Assembly (NCBI GenBank): GCA_934486825.1 | Contig: CAKSQF010000008.1 | Location: 1 to 64,000 of the forward strand | DNA: 64,000 bases | Source: an uncultured Eubacteriales bacterium | Lineage (GTDB): Bacteria; Bacillota; Clostridia; Oscillospirales; CAG-272 | Direction: 5' to 3' | In this document: positions 33,652 to 42,008 of the stretch, piece after piece | How positions within the stretch are numbered: position 1 is the stretch's first letter | Layout: every line of letters starts with the position of its first letter | Notes under the pieces: model-generated | Told to the model about the DNA's origin: nothing | Database searches by the model: none | What the model saw: the letters and a program-made list of their open reading frames with translations, nothing else | Position numbers and translations under genes: made by a program

Positions 33652-35034
33652 ATGCCGGCTTCGGATTTGCTTAAAAGAAAGGTCTGCGGAAAGAAGGTCG
33701 CAGTGCTCGGGATAGGGATAACGAATACCCCTGTCATAGATATGCTTCTTGATCTCGGAGCAGATGTGATTGCATATGATAAAAAGAGCAGAGAGGAGCT
33801 CGGGACGCTTGCGGATGAGCTTGAAGCAAAGAATGTCGGACTGGTTCTCGGTGAACATTATCTTGATAAAATAGATGCCGACGTTATCTTTCGCGCTCCC
33901 GGAATACGTCCGGATTTGCCCGCGATAAGCGAGGCTGTAAAAAACGGTGCGGTCCTGACCGGAGAAATGCCCGAATTTTTTGATGCCTGTCCGTGCAAGA
34001 TAATCGCAGTTACCGGAAGCGACGGCAAAACGACCACAACGACGCTGATCGCAAAGCTGCTTGAAGCGTCCGGCAAGCGGGTTTTCCTCGGTGGGAATAT
34101 AGGCAGACCGCTTCTTCCTGTCGTTGACAGTATAAATAAGGGTGATTTTGCCGTGGTCGAGCTTTCCTCCTTTCAGCTGATGACAATGCGGCGCTCACCC
34201 GATGTTGCCGTAATAACAAATGTTACCCCGAATCACCTGAACTGGCATACCGATATGGATGAGTATATCGATTCCAAGCTGAATGTTCTGCGATATCAGG
34301 GCAAGAACTCTCTTGCCGTGCTCAATTACGAAAATGATGTTACGCGTAAAGCAGGCGAGGATGTGAACGGAAAATGTATCTTCTTCACGTCAAAAAGAGT
34401 GCCGGACGATTGCAATGGGTTTGTGTACGAAAAAAACGGCTCAATATATTTTGAGGATACCAAAGTGATCGATACCTCCGATATTATACTGCCCGGCAGA
34501 CATAATGTCGAAAATTATATGGCGGCAATCGCCGCAACGAGAAATTTTGTTTCGTCGGACGACGTGAAAAAGATCGCAACGACCTTTCCGGGTGTCGAAC
34601 ACAGAAACGAGTTTGTGCGTGAGCTTGACGGCGTAAAATATTATAACAGCTCAATAGATTCAAGTCCGACAAGGACGATTGCCGCGCTGAACTCATATAA
34701 GGAAAAGCTGATCGTGCTCTGCGGCGGATATGATAAACATATTCCGTACGAGCCGCTCGGATTGCCGCTTTGCAGAAGGGCAAAGACGGTCATTCTGACC
34801 GGAGCTACCGCCGATAAGATCAGAGAAGCGGTCTGCGCTTGTCCCGAATACAGAGAAGGCGCGCCGACACTTGTCAGTGTGTCCGACTACGGTGAGGCTG
34901 TGCGCTGTGCGAGAAAGATTGCAAAGCCCGGGGATGTCGTTCTCCTCTCACCCGCGTCAGCGAGCTTTGATGCGTTTAAAAATTTTGAAGAGCGCGGGCG
35001 CTTCTTCAAGGATGAAGTAAATAAACTTGTTTAA
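33652..35034 (+). CDS. murD: UDP-N-acetylmuramoylalanine--D-glutamate ligase
   Basis: It adds D-glutamate to UDP-MurNAc-L-alanine in cytoplasmic peptidoglycan synthesis. With 460 residues it fits the family. The ATP loop is AVTGSDGKTTTTTLIAKLL. The central domain includes ELSSFQLMTM and TNVTPNHLNWH, and the C-terminal domain includes HRNEFVRELDGVKYYNSS and LSPASASFDAFKNFEERG. It starts with ATG 3 bases after the DUF4091 stop and is followed after 14 bases by a PLP-enzyme gene. Confidence 0.97.
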   Translation: MPASDLLKRKVCGKKVAVLGIGITNTPVIDMLLDLGADVIAYDKKSREELGTLADELEAKNVGLVLGEHYLDKIDADVIFRAPGIRPDLPAISEAVKNGAVLTGEMPEFFDACPCKIIAVTGSDGKTTTTTLIAKLLEASGKRVFLGGNIGRPLLPVVDSINKGDFAVVELSSFQLMTMRRSPDVAVITNVTPNHLNWHTDMDEYIDSKLNVLRYQGKNSLAVLNYENDVTRKAGEDVNGKCIFFTSKRVPDDCNGFVYEKNGSIYFEDTKVIDTSDIILPGRHNVENYMAAIAATRNFVSSDDVKKIATTFPGVEHRNEFVRELDGVKYYNSSIDSSPTRTIAALNSYKEKLIVLCGGYDKHIPYEPLGLPLCRRAKTVILTGATADKIREAVCACPEYREGAPTLVSVSDYGEAVRCARKIAKPGDVVLLSPASASFDAFKNFEERGRFFKDEVNKLV

Positions 35035-35048
35035 GTAAGGGAATCAAA

Positions 35049-36311
35049 ATGAATTTTTCCGAAGAAATTGTAAAAACGGTAAAAGAAGCGGAATCGGCGC
35101 TTGCCGAAAGGTTTGCGGAGGCAGACAGGGTATCGTTCGAAAACACGGCGAGAGTTATGTCGGCTTTCGAAAAACACAGAGTGTGTGAGGCTGACTTTGC
35201 CGGTACGACCGGCTACGGATATGATGATGCCGGAAGAGATAAGCTTGATAAGATATATGCGGACGTTTTTTCTGCCGAGTCGGCTTTTGTAAGACATCAG
35301 ATAGTTAACGGAACGCAGGCGCTGACGATCGCACTTTTCGGACTTCTCCGCCCGGGTGATACCCTCCTTTCGGTTACCGGAAAGCCCTATGATACACTTG
35401 AAGAGGTTATAGGCATCAAAGGAACTCCCGGTAACGGTTCGCTTGCCGATTTCGGAGTTACATATAAGCAGATCGAGCTTGCTCCCGACGGAAACGTCGA
35501 TCTTGACGCGGTGGACAGGGCACTTGACGAAAAGGTCAGGGTTGTCTTTCTTCAGCGGTCGAAGGGATATCTTGACCGTCCGACGCTGTCGGTTGAACAG
35601 ATAGGAAAGGTCGTCGGATTTGTAAAGTCACGCTCAAAAGCTTATGTCATGGTTGATAACTGCTACGGGGAATTTACCGAGACGGCAGAGCCGACGGCGG
35701 TCGGAGCAGACCTGATCGTGGGCTCGCTTATCAAAAACCCCGGCGGCGGGATGGTCGATTGCGGCGGCTATATCGCCGGTACGCAAAGGGCGGTTGAGCT
35801 TTGTTCGTACAGGTTCACCTCTGTCGGAACCGGTCTTGAGGTCGGCGCTACAATCGGGCAGAACAGAAATATGTACAAGGGCTTTTTCTATGCACCTCAT
35901 ACGGTCGCACAGGCACTGAAAACCGCGATGCTTGCGGCATGTGTGTTTGAAAAGCTCGGTTATAGTGTTGAGCCGCATTTCAATGAGCCGAGATACGATA
36001 TAATCCAGTCCGTCTCGCTCGGAAGCGAAGCCGCAATGTGCGCGTTCTGCAAGGGAATACAGGAGGGAAGTCCGGTCGATTCCTATGTCACTCCGCTTCC
36101 GTGGGCAATGCCGGGGTATTCGGATAACGTAATTATGGCAGCCGGGACATTTGTAAGCGGCGCAACAACAGAGCTGTCCGCCGACGGGCCGATACGACCG
36201 CCGTATACGATCTTTTTCCAGGGCGGGCTGACCTATGAGAGCGGACGCTACGGAATAATGAAGGCTGCAGAGAGAGTTCTGGAATTCAAAAATCAGGAAA
36301 GCCCGAAATAA
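35049..36311 (+). CDS. Methionine gamma-lyase/aluminium resistance family PLP enzyme
   Basis: A 420-residue PLP enzyme of a family annotated both as methionine gamma-lyase-like and as aluminium resistance protein. The PLP lysine lies in GSLIKNPGGGMVDCGGYIAG, and the aspartate motif in VMVDNCYGEF. PPYTIFFQGGLTYE near the end is also typical. The reaction and substrate are unproven for this subgroup; cleavage of sulfur amino acids is the usual guess. Its last 19 bases overlap the convergent amidase gene. Confidence 0.9.
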   Translation: MNFSEEIVKTVKEAESALAERFAEADRVSFENTARVMSAFEKHRVCEADFAGTTGYGYDDAGRDKLDKIYADVFSAESAFVRHQIVNGTQALTIALFGLLRPGDTLLSVTGKPYDTLEEVIGIKGTPGNGSLADFGVTYKQIELAPDGNVDLDAVDRALDEKVRVVFLQRSKGYLDRPTLSVEQIGKVVGFVKSRSKAYVMVDNCYGEFTETAEPTAVGADLIVGSLIKNPGGGMVDCGGYIAGTQRAVELCSYRFTSVGTGLEVGATIGQNRNMYKGFFYAPHTVAQALKTAMLAACVFEKLGYSVEPHFNEPRYDIIQSVSLGSEAAMCAFCKGIQEGSPVDSYVTPLPWAMPGYSDNVIMAAGTFVSGATTELSADGPIRPPYTIFFQGGLTYESGRYGIMKAAERVLEFKNQESPK

Positions 36312-36859
36312 TTCAAAATACCGATGTAGATTCCGTCCGCATAAAGCTGAGGTTGTTCGGACATAAGCTCGGCTTCGGACGGGGTCGTGATGAACCCCAG
36401 CTCTACAAGGGTTGCGGGCATGGCTGTGCGCCTGAGTACGTAGAGTGACGGACGCGCAAATACGCCCCGCGTCGGAATTTCGGTTGTTTCGGATATGCCC
36501 GCAACTATCGAAGCCGCAAAATCTCCGGCAACCGACGGAAGTGAATATACATATGCTTCGCTTCCGGTGGCTGTCGTTATTGATGATGCATTCGTGTGGA
36601 TGCTGATAAAATAATCGGCACCCCAGCTGTTTGCGTCGTTTACACGCGCGGCAAGCGATGTTGAGTTTGAAGTGCCGAGAACCGTTTCGGGCGTCGGACG
36701 CGAAAGCCTGACTTCAAAATTCGGGTCGGCTTCGAGAAGCTCTGCAAGCAAAACCCCGACGGTGTATGTGATGTCCTGCTCACGCAGACCGTTGCCTTCG
36801 GCACCCGCATTCGGATTTGTCGGATTGTGTCCCTGATCGATGTAAATTTTAATAGCCAA
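36293..36859 (-). CDS. N-acetylmuramoyl-L-alanine amidase (Amidase_3)
   Basis: A 188-residue zinc amidase that cuts the lactyl-peptide bond of peptidoglycan. Zinc ligands are seen in IDQGHNP, NGLREQD and FISIHTNA, and the catalytic glutamate is in TLVELGFIT. It consists only of the catalytic domain. The start is TTG, with AAGGCAGG upstream. No signal peptide, membrane segment or wall-binding repeat is seen, so export would need another route. It is divergent from the ttcA-like gene and overlaps the preceding PLP enzyme tail to tail. Confidence 0.88.
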   Translation of the reverse strand: MAIKIYIDQGHNPTNPNAGAEGNGLREQDITYTVGVLLAELLEADPNFEVRLSRPTPETVLGTSNSTSLAARVNDANSWGADYFISIHTNASSITTATGSEAYVYSLPSVAGDFAASIVAGISETTEIPTRGVFARPSLYVLRRTAMPATLVELGFITTPSEAELMSEQPQLYADGIYIGILNYFGLS

Positions 36860-36936
36860 TATGTATGACCTGCCTTTCGCTTGTGATCGATACCATTATA
36901 TGAAAAGCGGGAGTTTTGTTTACCTCAGGAGTAGAT

Positions 36937-37671
36937 ATGGAATTTTTAAAAATCAGACGTCTTTTATCGAGAGTGCGTTGCGCGGTTGACGACTACGATA
37001 TGATAGCCGACGGGGATAAGATCGCAGTCGGTATCTCGGGCGGGAAGGATTCGCTTGCGCTTGTCAGCGCACTTTCCGAAATGCGCCGCTTTTATCCGAA
37101 AAAATATGAAGTCTGCGGAATAATGGTCGATATGGGTTTCGGGGGCTGTGATTATACCCCGATCGTTGATTTTTTTTCGGATGCGGGTATCGAATTCAGA
37201 ATAGTCAGAACCGAGCTTGCAAAAATAATTTTCGATGTCAGGAAGGAGCCTAACCCCTGCTCGCTCTGCTCGCGTATGCGACGCGGCATACTTCATCAGA
37301 CAGCCAAAGAAATGGGGTGCAATAAGCTCGCACTCGGACATCACTATGATGATGTTCTCGACACCTTTGTAATGAATCTTTTCAATGAAGGAAGACTCGG
37401 TACATTTTCGCCGGTTACATATCTTGACAGACGGGATATAACAATCATACGTCCGCTTGTGCTTACACCCGAAAAGGATATTCTTTACTTCGTAAGGCAT
37501 AATGTCATTCCGGTTATCAAAAGTCCCTGCCCGGAGGATAAACATACCGATCGTGAAAAATACAAGAATCTGATAAATGAGCTTGACCGCGAAAACGACG
37601 GACTCAAGCACAGAATATTCAAAGCAATACAAAAGGCGGGTCTTGACGGCTATAAGAACGGTCATTCCTGA
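36937..37671 (+). CDS. TtcA-like tRNA thiolation / PP-loop ATPase
   Basis: A 244-residue N-type ATP pyrophosphatase of the TtcA/TilS superfamily. The PP-loop is GISGGKDSLALV. The CSLCSRMRRG motif supplies two of the cysteines that hold an iron-sulfur cluster or the transferred sulfur in TtcA, and GHHYDDVLDT matches the family. 2-Thiocytidine formation in tRNA is inferred; some homologues act on other nucleosides. ATG at 36937 has AGGAG 5 bases upstream. It forms a one-gene unit closed by a hairpin. Confidence 0.85.
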   Translation: MEFLKIRRLLSRVRCAVDDYDMIADGDKIAVGISGGKDSLALVSALSEMRRFYPKKYEVCGIMVDMGFGGCDYTPIVDFFSDAGIEFRIVRTELAKIIFDVRKEPNPCSLCSRMRRGILHQTAKEMGCNKLALGHHYDDVLDTFVMNLFNEGRLGTFSPVTYLDRRDITIIRPLVLTPEKDILYFVRHNVIPVIKSPCPEDKHTDREKYKNLINELDRENDGLKHRIFKAIQKAGLDGYKNGHS

Positions 37672-37706
37672 GAAAAAATGAGAACGAAAGATTAAAACAG
37701 AATAAA

Positions 37707-37742
37707 AATGTAGAATCAAAATATTTGATTCCGCATTTTTTT
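37707..37742 (+). terminator. Terminator after the TtcA-like gene
   Basis: GAATCAAA and TTTGATTC form an 8-bp stem, extended by AATG/CATT beyond two mismatches, and a T7 run follows. Confidence 0.8.
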
Positions 37743-37760
37743 GTAAACAAGCACCAAAAA

Positions 37761-37792
37761 TTCACACGGAGTTCACAAAGACGCTATATAAT
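37761..37792 (+). promoter_or_regulatory. Candidate Pho box promoter of the VTC operon
   Basis: Two exact TTCACA repeats lie at 37761-37766 and 37772-37777, 11 bp apart from start to start. TATAAT follows at 37787-37792, and no good -35 is present. This matches the Gram-positive PhoP arrangement (TT[ACT]ACA direct repeats 5 bases apart, upstream of a -10). Control by phosphate is inferred from this and from the gene's predicted role. Confidence 0.55.
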
Positions 37793-37843
37793 CATTGAAA
37801 AGTAAGTTGTTCCACATTTGTTTCGAAAGGAGGTACGGACATT

Positions 37844-38599
37844 ATGCCGATTACAGTTTTCAAAAGGTATGAAAAAAAGTTTCTTGTGACGAACGATCAG
37901 TATCGGATGCTCATGGATTTCCTGAAGGATTATATGGTTTTTGATAAGTATTGTATAGACGAAAAGGTTTACGGACTGCTCAATGTTTATTATGATACGC
38001 CGGATAATCTGCTTATAGGCAGATCAACCGATCAACCGTTGTATAAGGAAAAATTAAGACTCAGATCATATTTCCCGCCCAAAGACAACGATTCGACAGT
38101 GTTCTTTGAGGTGAAGCAGAAATATAAGGGTTGCGTGACCAAGCGCAGAGCCGTTATGAGATACGGTGAGGCACTTGAGATGACCGCTACCGGGAAGGCT
38201 CCCTCTCTCAGCGACGATTCATATCTGAATCATCAGGTCGCAAAAGAGATCGAGCAGATGTTCAGACGTTACGATCATCTTGCACCGGCGGTTTTCATTG
38301 CGTATGACAGAATGGCTATGTTCGGTAAGGATGATGCCGAGCTTCGGGTCACCTTTGATAAGAACATACGCGTAAGACGTCAGAATCCGACATTCGAATA
38401 CGGAACCGACGGAGACGGGATTCTCCCCGAGGGGAAAATACTTATGGAAATAAAGATTCCGAATGCAATGCCTTTCTGGCTTGCACGCTTTCTTTCCGAA
38501 AATCGGATTTTCAACAGCAGTTTTTCAAAATACGGAAAAGAATATGAATACAGAATCAAGGGCGCTTCAGCCATTGACAGTGTACAAACGGAGGAATAA
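37844..38599 (+). CDS. VTC domain protein, probable polyphosphate polymerase
   Basis: A 251-residue triphosphate tunnel enzyme of the VTC family. Conserved basic and acidic residues line the tunnel: RYEKKFLV, KEKLRLRSY, FFEVKQKYKG then KRRAVM, AYDRMAMFG, RVTFDKNIRVRR, LMEIKIPNAM and SFSKYGKEYEYRI. By family, it would make polyphosphate from ATP or handle another triphosphate at the inner face of the membrane. AAAGGAGG precedes the ATG. It is followed after 2 bases by a DUF4956 gene. No membrane segment is seen in it. Confidence 0.9.
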   Translation: MPITVFKRYEKKFLVTNDQYRMLMDFLKDYMVFDKYCIDEKVYGLLNVYYDTPDNLLIGRSTDQPLYKEKLRLRSYFPPKDNDSTVFFEVKQKYKGCVTKRRAVMRYGEALEMTATGKAPSLSDDSYLNHQVAKEIEQMFRRYDHLAPAVFIAYDRMAMFGKDDAELRVTFDKNIRVRRQNPTFEYGTDGDGILPEGKILMEIKIPNAMPFWLARFLSENRIFNSSFSKYGKEYEYRIKGASAIDSVQTEE

Positions 38600-38601
38600 A
38601 A

Positions 38602-39282
38602 ATGTTTAATATCGAAAGTATCATCACAGGTCAGTTCACACTTCTCATTCTTTTGGCAATTATGGGCGTTTCGCTTCTTTGCGGAATGATTCTTGCACTT
38701 GTTTATATGTTTGTTAACAGAAAAGAGGGCTATTCAAACGGACTTGCAATAACTCTCGCAATACTGCCGATAATAATCGGGGTAATCGTGCTTCTTGTAA
38801 ACAAAAACTGGGCTGCCGCACTTACGCTCGGCGGCGCGTTTACAATAATCAGATTCCGTACAACACAGAGTAATCCCAAGGACCTGACATTTGTGTTTGC
38901 GGCACTCGGCGCAGGACTTGCGGCAGGTATGGGCTTTGTTCTCGCGGCTGTTATTCTTTCGGTTGCGGTATGCGTTGTTTACGTCGTGCTGAATCTTATC
39001 GGATTCGCAACACCCCGTACTCCGAAAATGATGCTGAAAATAACAATTCCCGAAAGCCTTAACTATGTCGGCGTGTTTGACGAGGTTTTTGCAAAATATC
39101 TTTCGGCGTGGAGACTTGAAAAGGTCAAATCAAGCAATTTCGGAACGATGTTCGACATTTCATTTGTTGTGACCTTCAAAAAGGAAACAAATCAGAAGGA
39201 ATTTCTCGACGATCTGCGTACACTTAACGGAAATCTGAACATAATGCTTCAGAATTATGTGTTTAATCCCGAGGAGCAGTAA
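38602..39282 (+). CDS. DUF4956 membrane protein
   Basis: A 226-residue protein with four transmembrane helices in its N-terminal 140 residues. The characteristic motif FTIIRFRTTQSNPKDLTFVF lies between helices, and a soluble C-terminal part (about 150-226) follows. DUF4956 genes often neighbour VTC genes in Clostridia. It may anchor VTC or form the export channel for its product; that is inference. GGAGGAATAAAA precedes the ATG. Confidence 0.88.
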   Translation: MFNIESIITGQFTLLILLAIMGVSLLCGMILALVYMFVNRKEGYSNGLAITLAILPIIIGVIVLLVNKNWAAALTLGGAFTIIRFRTTQSNPKDLTFVFAALGAGLAAGMGFVLAAVILSVAVCVVYVVLNLIGFATPRTPKMMLKITIPESLNYVGVFDEVFAKYLSAWRLEKVKSSNFGTMFDISFVVTFKKETNQKEFLDDLRTLNGNLNIMLQNYVFNPEEQ

Positions 39283-39290
39283 TAAAAGTG

Positions 39291-39992
39291 ATGAAAAGGA
39301 TATTTCTGTTTCTTACAGTCATGATTATTGCGGCTTCAACCGCAGTTTCGCTTTCGTCATGCTCGTCGGGGAAGGATGACGGAGTCTTCTACAACCCTTA
39401 CTCGCATGATTTCGGAAAGGTGATAAAAGCCGAGATCGATGTTGAGAATTTCGGAAAAATATCGCTCAATCTTTATCCGGATGAGGCTCCGAAAACTGTT
39501 GCAAACTTCGTGGAGCTTGCAAATAAAGGTTTTTACGATAATCTGATATTCCATAGGATCGTGAGAGGCTTTGTCATACAGGGCGGTGACCCCACAGGTA
39601 CCGGATACGGCGTTGAAGGACAGCCGACCGTTGTCGGTGAATTTGCTTCAAACGGTTTGAAAAACCGTATAAGTCATGTCCGCGGCGTCATATCGATGGC
39701 AAGAAAATCAAACGATTATGACAGCGCGACATCGCAGTTTTTCATTATGCTTGCCGATAAAACAGAATCAGGCTATATGGACGGTAATTATGCTGCGTTC
39801 GGCTGTGTGTCCGATGGTATGGATGTTGTCGATAAGATTGCCGCGGTTGATACAAACAGCTCAACCGATAAACCTGTCGATGATGTAAAAATAAAGACGA
39901 TAACCGTGCTTGACAGCATCAAAAACAGTGCCTGTGTCTATGACATCCCGCACTATGCGCTTGTTGCCGACAGAACGAAAAGAGGATTTTAA
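39291..39992 (+). CDS. Lipoprotein cyclophilin-type peptidyl-prolyl isomerase
   Basis: A 233-residue exported isomerase. The signal peptide ends in a lipobox (SLSSC). The cyclophilin domain has PKTVANFVELANKGFYDNL, FHRIVRGFVIQGGDP and SQFFIM, all typical. It is anchored outside the cell, so it would assist folding of exported proteins. ATG at 39291 is chosen; a GTG one codon earlier is possible. A cytosolic cyclophilin paralogue follows after 2 bases. It lies 8 bases after the DUF4956 gene, so it probably shares the candidate Pho-controlled transcript. Confidence 0.92.
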   Translation: MKRIFLFLTVMIIAASTAVSLSSCSSGKDDGVFYNPYSHDFGKVIKAEIDVENFGKISLNLYPDEAPKTVANFVELANKGFYDNLIFHRIVRGFVIQGGDPTGTGYGVEGQPTVVGEFASNGLKNRISHVRGVISMARKSNDYDSATSQFFIMLADKTESGYMDGNYAAFGCVSDGMDVVDKIAAVDTNSSTDKPVDDVKIKTITVLDSIKNSACVYDIPHYALVADRTKRGF

Positions 39993-39994
39993 CT

Positions 39995-40816
39995 ATGGTA
40001 GTGATAAAAATTAAAGATCTCGGTGAAATAAAAATCGAGCTTGATCGCGATGAAGCACCGATAACCGTTGACAATTTCGTTTCGCTTGCCGAAAGCGGAT
40101 TTTATAACGGACTCATATTTCATCGCGTGATAAAGGGCTTCATGATACAGGGCGGCGATCCCACGGGAACAGGTATGGGCGCTCCCGATCAGAAGCATAT
40201 AAAGGGAGAATTTGCGGCAAACGGTGTGAAAAACGGACTGAAGCATAAGCGCGGAACGATATCAATGGCACGTGCGCAGAATTATGACAGTGCATCGTCG
40301 CAGTTCTTTATCTGCCAGGAGGATTGTGATTTCCTTGACGGTCAGTATGCTGCCTTCGGAAATGTTGTCGATGGTATCGATGTCGTCGATAAAATTGCCG
40401 ATATTAGGACAGATTATAATGACAGACCGATTGACGAGGTCGTTATTGAAGATGTGCAGGTCATTCCGGACGAGATTCCCGATTGCATCTTTTGTAAGAT
40501 AGTTGCCGGGCAGATTCCGTCAACCAAAGTGTATGAGGACAGATATATGCTCGCATTTAAGGACATAAATCCTCAGGCTGCCGTCCATGTTGTGATCGTT
40601 CCGAAAAAACACATTGCCGACCTTAATGGGATCAATGAGTCAAATTCGAATGTGATCGCCGCAATTTTTGAAAAAATACCCCGGATTGCAGAAGGGCTCG
40701 GACTGACCGACGGTTACCGCATCGTATCGAATTGCGGAAAAAATGCCTGCCAGAGCGTAAACCATCTCCATTTCCATTTGCTCGGCGGCGAGAAGCTTTC
40801 GGACAGAATGGCATAA
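39995..40816 (+). CDS. Cyclophilin fused to a HIT domain
   Basis: A 273-residue two-domain protein. Residues 1-155 form a cyclophilin without signal peptide (FHRVIKGFMIQGGDP, SQFFICQED). Residues from about 162 form a full HIT domain (DCIFCKIVAGQIP), with VHVVIVPKKHI and the catalytic triad HLHFHLLGG. The frame is continuous with no ribosome site between the domains. HIT proteins hydrolyse nucleotide conjugates such as adenosine polyphosphates. The joining is unusual; the VTC neighbour suggests a link to nucleotide or phosphate metabolism, but that is inference. Confidence 0.9.
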   Translation: MVVIKIKDLGEIKIELDRDEAPITVDNFVSLAESGFYNGLIFHRVIKGFMIQGGDPTGTGMGAPDQKHIKGEFAANGVKNGLKHKRGTISMARAQNYDSASSQFFICQEDCDFLDGQYAAFGNVVDGIDVVDKIADIRTDYNDRPIDEVVIEDVQVIPDEIPDCIFCKIVAGQIPSTKVYEDRYMLAFKDINPQAAVHVVIVPKKHIADLNGINESNSNVIAAIFEKIPRIAEGLGLTDGYRIVSNCGKNACQSVNHLHFHLLGGEKLSDRMA

Positions 40817-40823
40817 AATATGT

Positions 40824-40902
40824 TGCCGCCTTCGGCTTGCACCGCTCAAAAGGATGTGATTTGATTGCATTTCGCATTTGCAGGTGCAGGCTGTCGGCGG
40901 CA
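40824..40902 (+). other. Strong hairpin between the HIT-fusion gene and DUF1858 gene
   Basis: TGCCGCC (40824-40830) pairs with GGCGGCA (40896-40902). After a two-by-two internal loop, 33-43 pairs with 83-93 (bases 40833-40843 with 40883-40893), leaving a loop of 39 bases. No T run follows immediately. It could be a terminator variant, a processing signal or a small RNA. Confidence 0.55.
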
Positions 40903-40957
40903 GATTTCATGAATGTGTAAATATTTTTTGAAAAAACGGTCATTTTCGTTTTATGCA

Positions 40958-40986
40958 TTGACAGGACGGTAAAAATAGTTTATAAT
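40958..40986 (+). promoter_or_regulatory. Promoter of the DUF1858-trmK-nif3 unit
   Basis: TTGACA (40958-40963) and TATAAT (40981-40986) are 17 bp apart. Confidence 0.85.
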
Positions 40987-41025
40987 GAATACGATTGTGT
41001 ACCAAAACATTAGGAGATCATAAAA

Positions 41026-41235
41026 ATGAAAGTTACAAAAGATTCACTTATAGGCGAAGTTCTTGATTATGACGTTGAGACTGCCGAATTTTTCTTTGAA
41101 ATAGGTATGCACTGCCTCGGATGCCCCGCTTCAAGAGGGGAATCAATAGAAATGGCATGTGCCGTTCACGATACCGATGCCGATGCTCTCGTGAAAAAAA
41201 TAAATGCATATTTTGAGAGCAAGGAAAATAAATGA
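41026..41235 (+). CDS. DUF1858 domain protein
   Basis: A 69-residue protein of the DUF1858 family, often called a hybrid cluster-associated redox or disulfide domain. It contains MHCLGCPASRGESIEMAC, with the conserved CxxC pair. The function is unknown; thiol redox chemistry or metal binding is likely. It starts a unit with trmK and a Nif3-like gene and overlaps trmK by 4 bases (ATGA). AGGAGATCATAAAA precedes the ATG. Confidence 0.88.
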   Translation: MKVTKDSLIGEVLDYDVETAEFFFEIGMHCLGCPASRGESIEMACAVHDTDADALVKKINAYFESKENK

Positions 41236-42008
41236 AGAACCAGGGGTCTGTTGCTTCGTCCGGAAGTGACAGCCCGTTTCTTCCGTGCGATATGACATCG
41301 GATAAAGTAAACGGTGTTTCGCTTACACCGAGATTGCTTGCGGCGGCGAGGTATGCGCGTAAGGGCGGATCGATTGCCGATATAGGTACGGATCATGCCT
41401 ATCTGCCGATCTGGCTTGTGTCAAACGGGATATCAAAAACGGCTTTGGCTTGCGATGTCAGAAAAGGACCTCTCGATCGGGCAATTGAAAATATAAAAGC
41501 TGCAGGGCTTGAAAACAGGATTCAGACCGGGCTTGCGGATGGTCTTTCGGGAGTTGAATCCTTTTCTCCCGACGATATCTTTTTGTGCGGAATGGGCGGA
41601 GAGCTTATCGTTTCGATAATCGAAAAGGCTCCGTTTGTACGGTCGGAAGGGAAAAGGCTGATACTTCAGCCGATGACGCATGCGGAGATTGTCCGCAGAT
41701 TTCTTTCGTTAAACGGTTTTTCAATTACCGATGAAGCGATCGTTTCCGAAAAGGGAAATAAGCTCTATCAGATAATCGTTGCGACATTTACGGGGAGCTT
41801 GTATGAGCTTGATGAGGTGCAGCTGATTCTCGGACCGCTGAATATAAAAAACCAAAGTCCCGGGCTGGAACTGCTCACGGATAAGGCAGTGTCGGGACTT
41901 CAGACGAAGCTGAACGGTATTAAGACCGCAGGCGGAGACACCGCCGTAATTGAAGAGTTTATCGAAAGACTGAGAAAAGCAGGGAAGGAGCGGAGAAAAG
42001 GTCAATGA
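41232..42008 (+). CDS. trmK: tRNA (adenine(22)-N1)-methyltransferase TrmK
   Basis: A 258-residue Rossmann-fold methyltransferase that makes m1A22 in tRNA in Gram-positive bacteria. Motifs are SIADIGTDHAYLPIWL (SAM binding), ACDVRKGPLDRAIENIK, and LCGMGGELIVSIIEKAP, with LQPMTHAEIVRRFL. A 15-20 residue N-terminal extension precedes the fold; a later ATG at 41292 is possible but lacks a ribosome site, whereas the ATGA overlap with the preceding gene supports 41232. It lies upstream of its usual Nif3-like neighbour. Confidence 0.92.
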   Translation: MKNQGSVASSGSDSPFLPCDMTSDKVNGVSLTPRLLAAARYARKGGSIADIGTDHAYLPIWLVSNGISKTALACDVRKGPLDRAIENIKAAGLENRIQTGLADGLSGVESFSPDDIFLCGMGGELIVSIIEKAPFVRSEGKRLILQPMTHAEIVRRFLSLNGFSITDEAIVSEKGNKLYQIIVATFTGSLYELDEVQLILGPLNIKNQSPGLELLTDKAVSGLQTKLNGIKTAGGDTAVIEEFIERLRKAGKERRKGQ

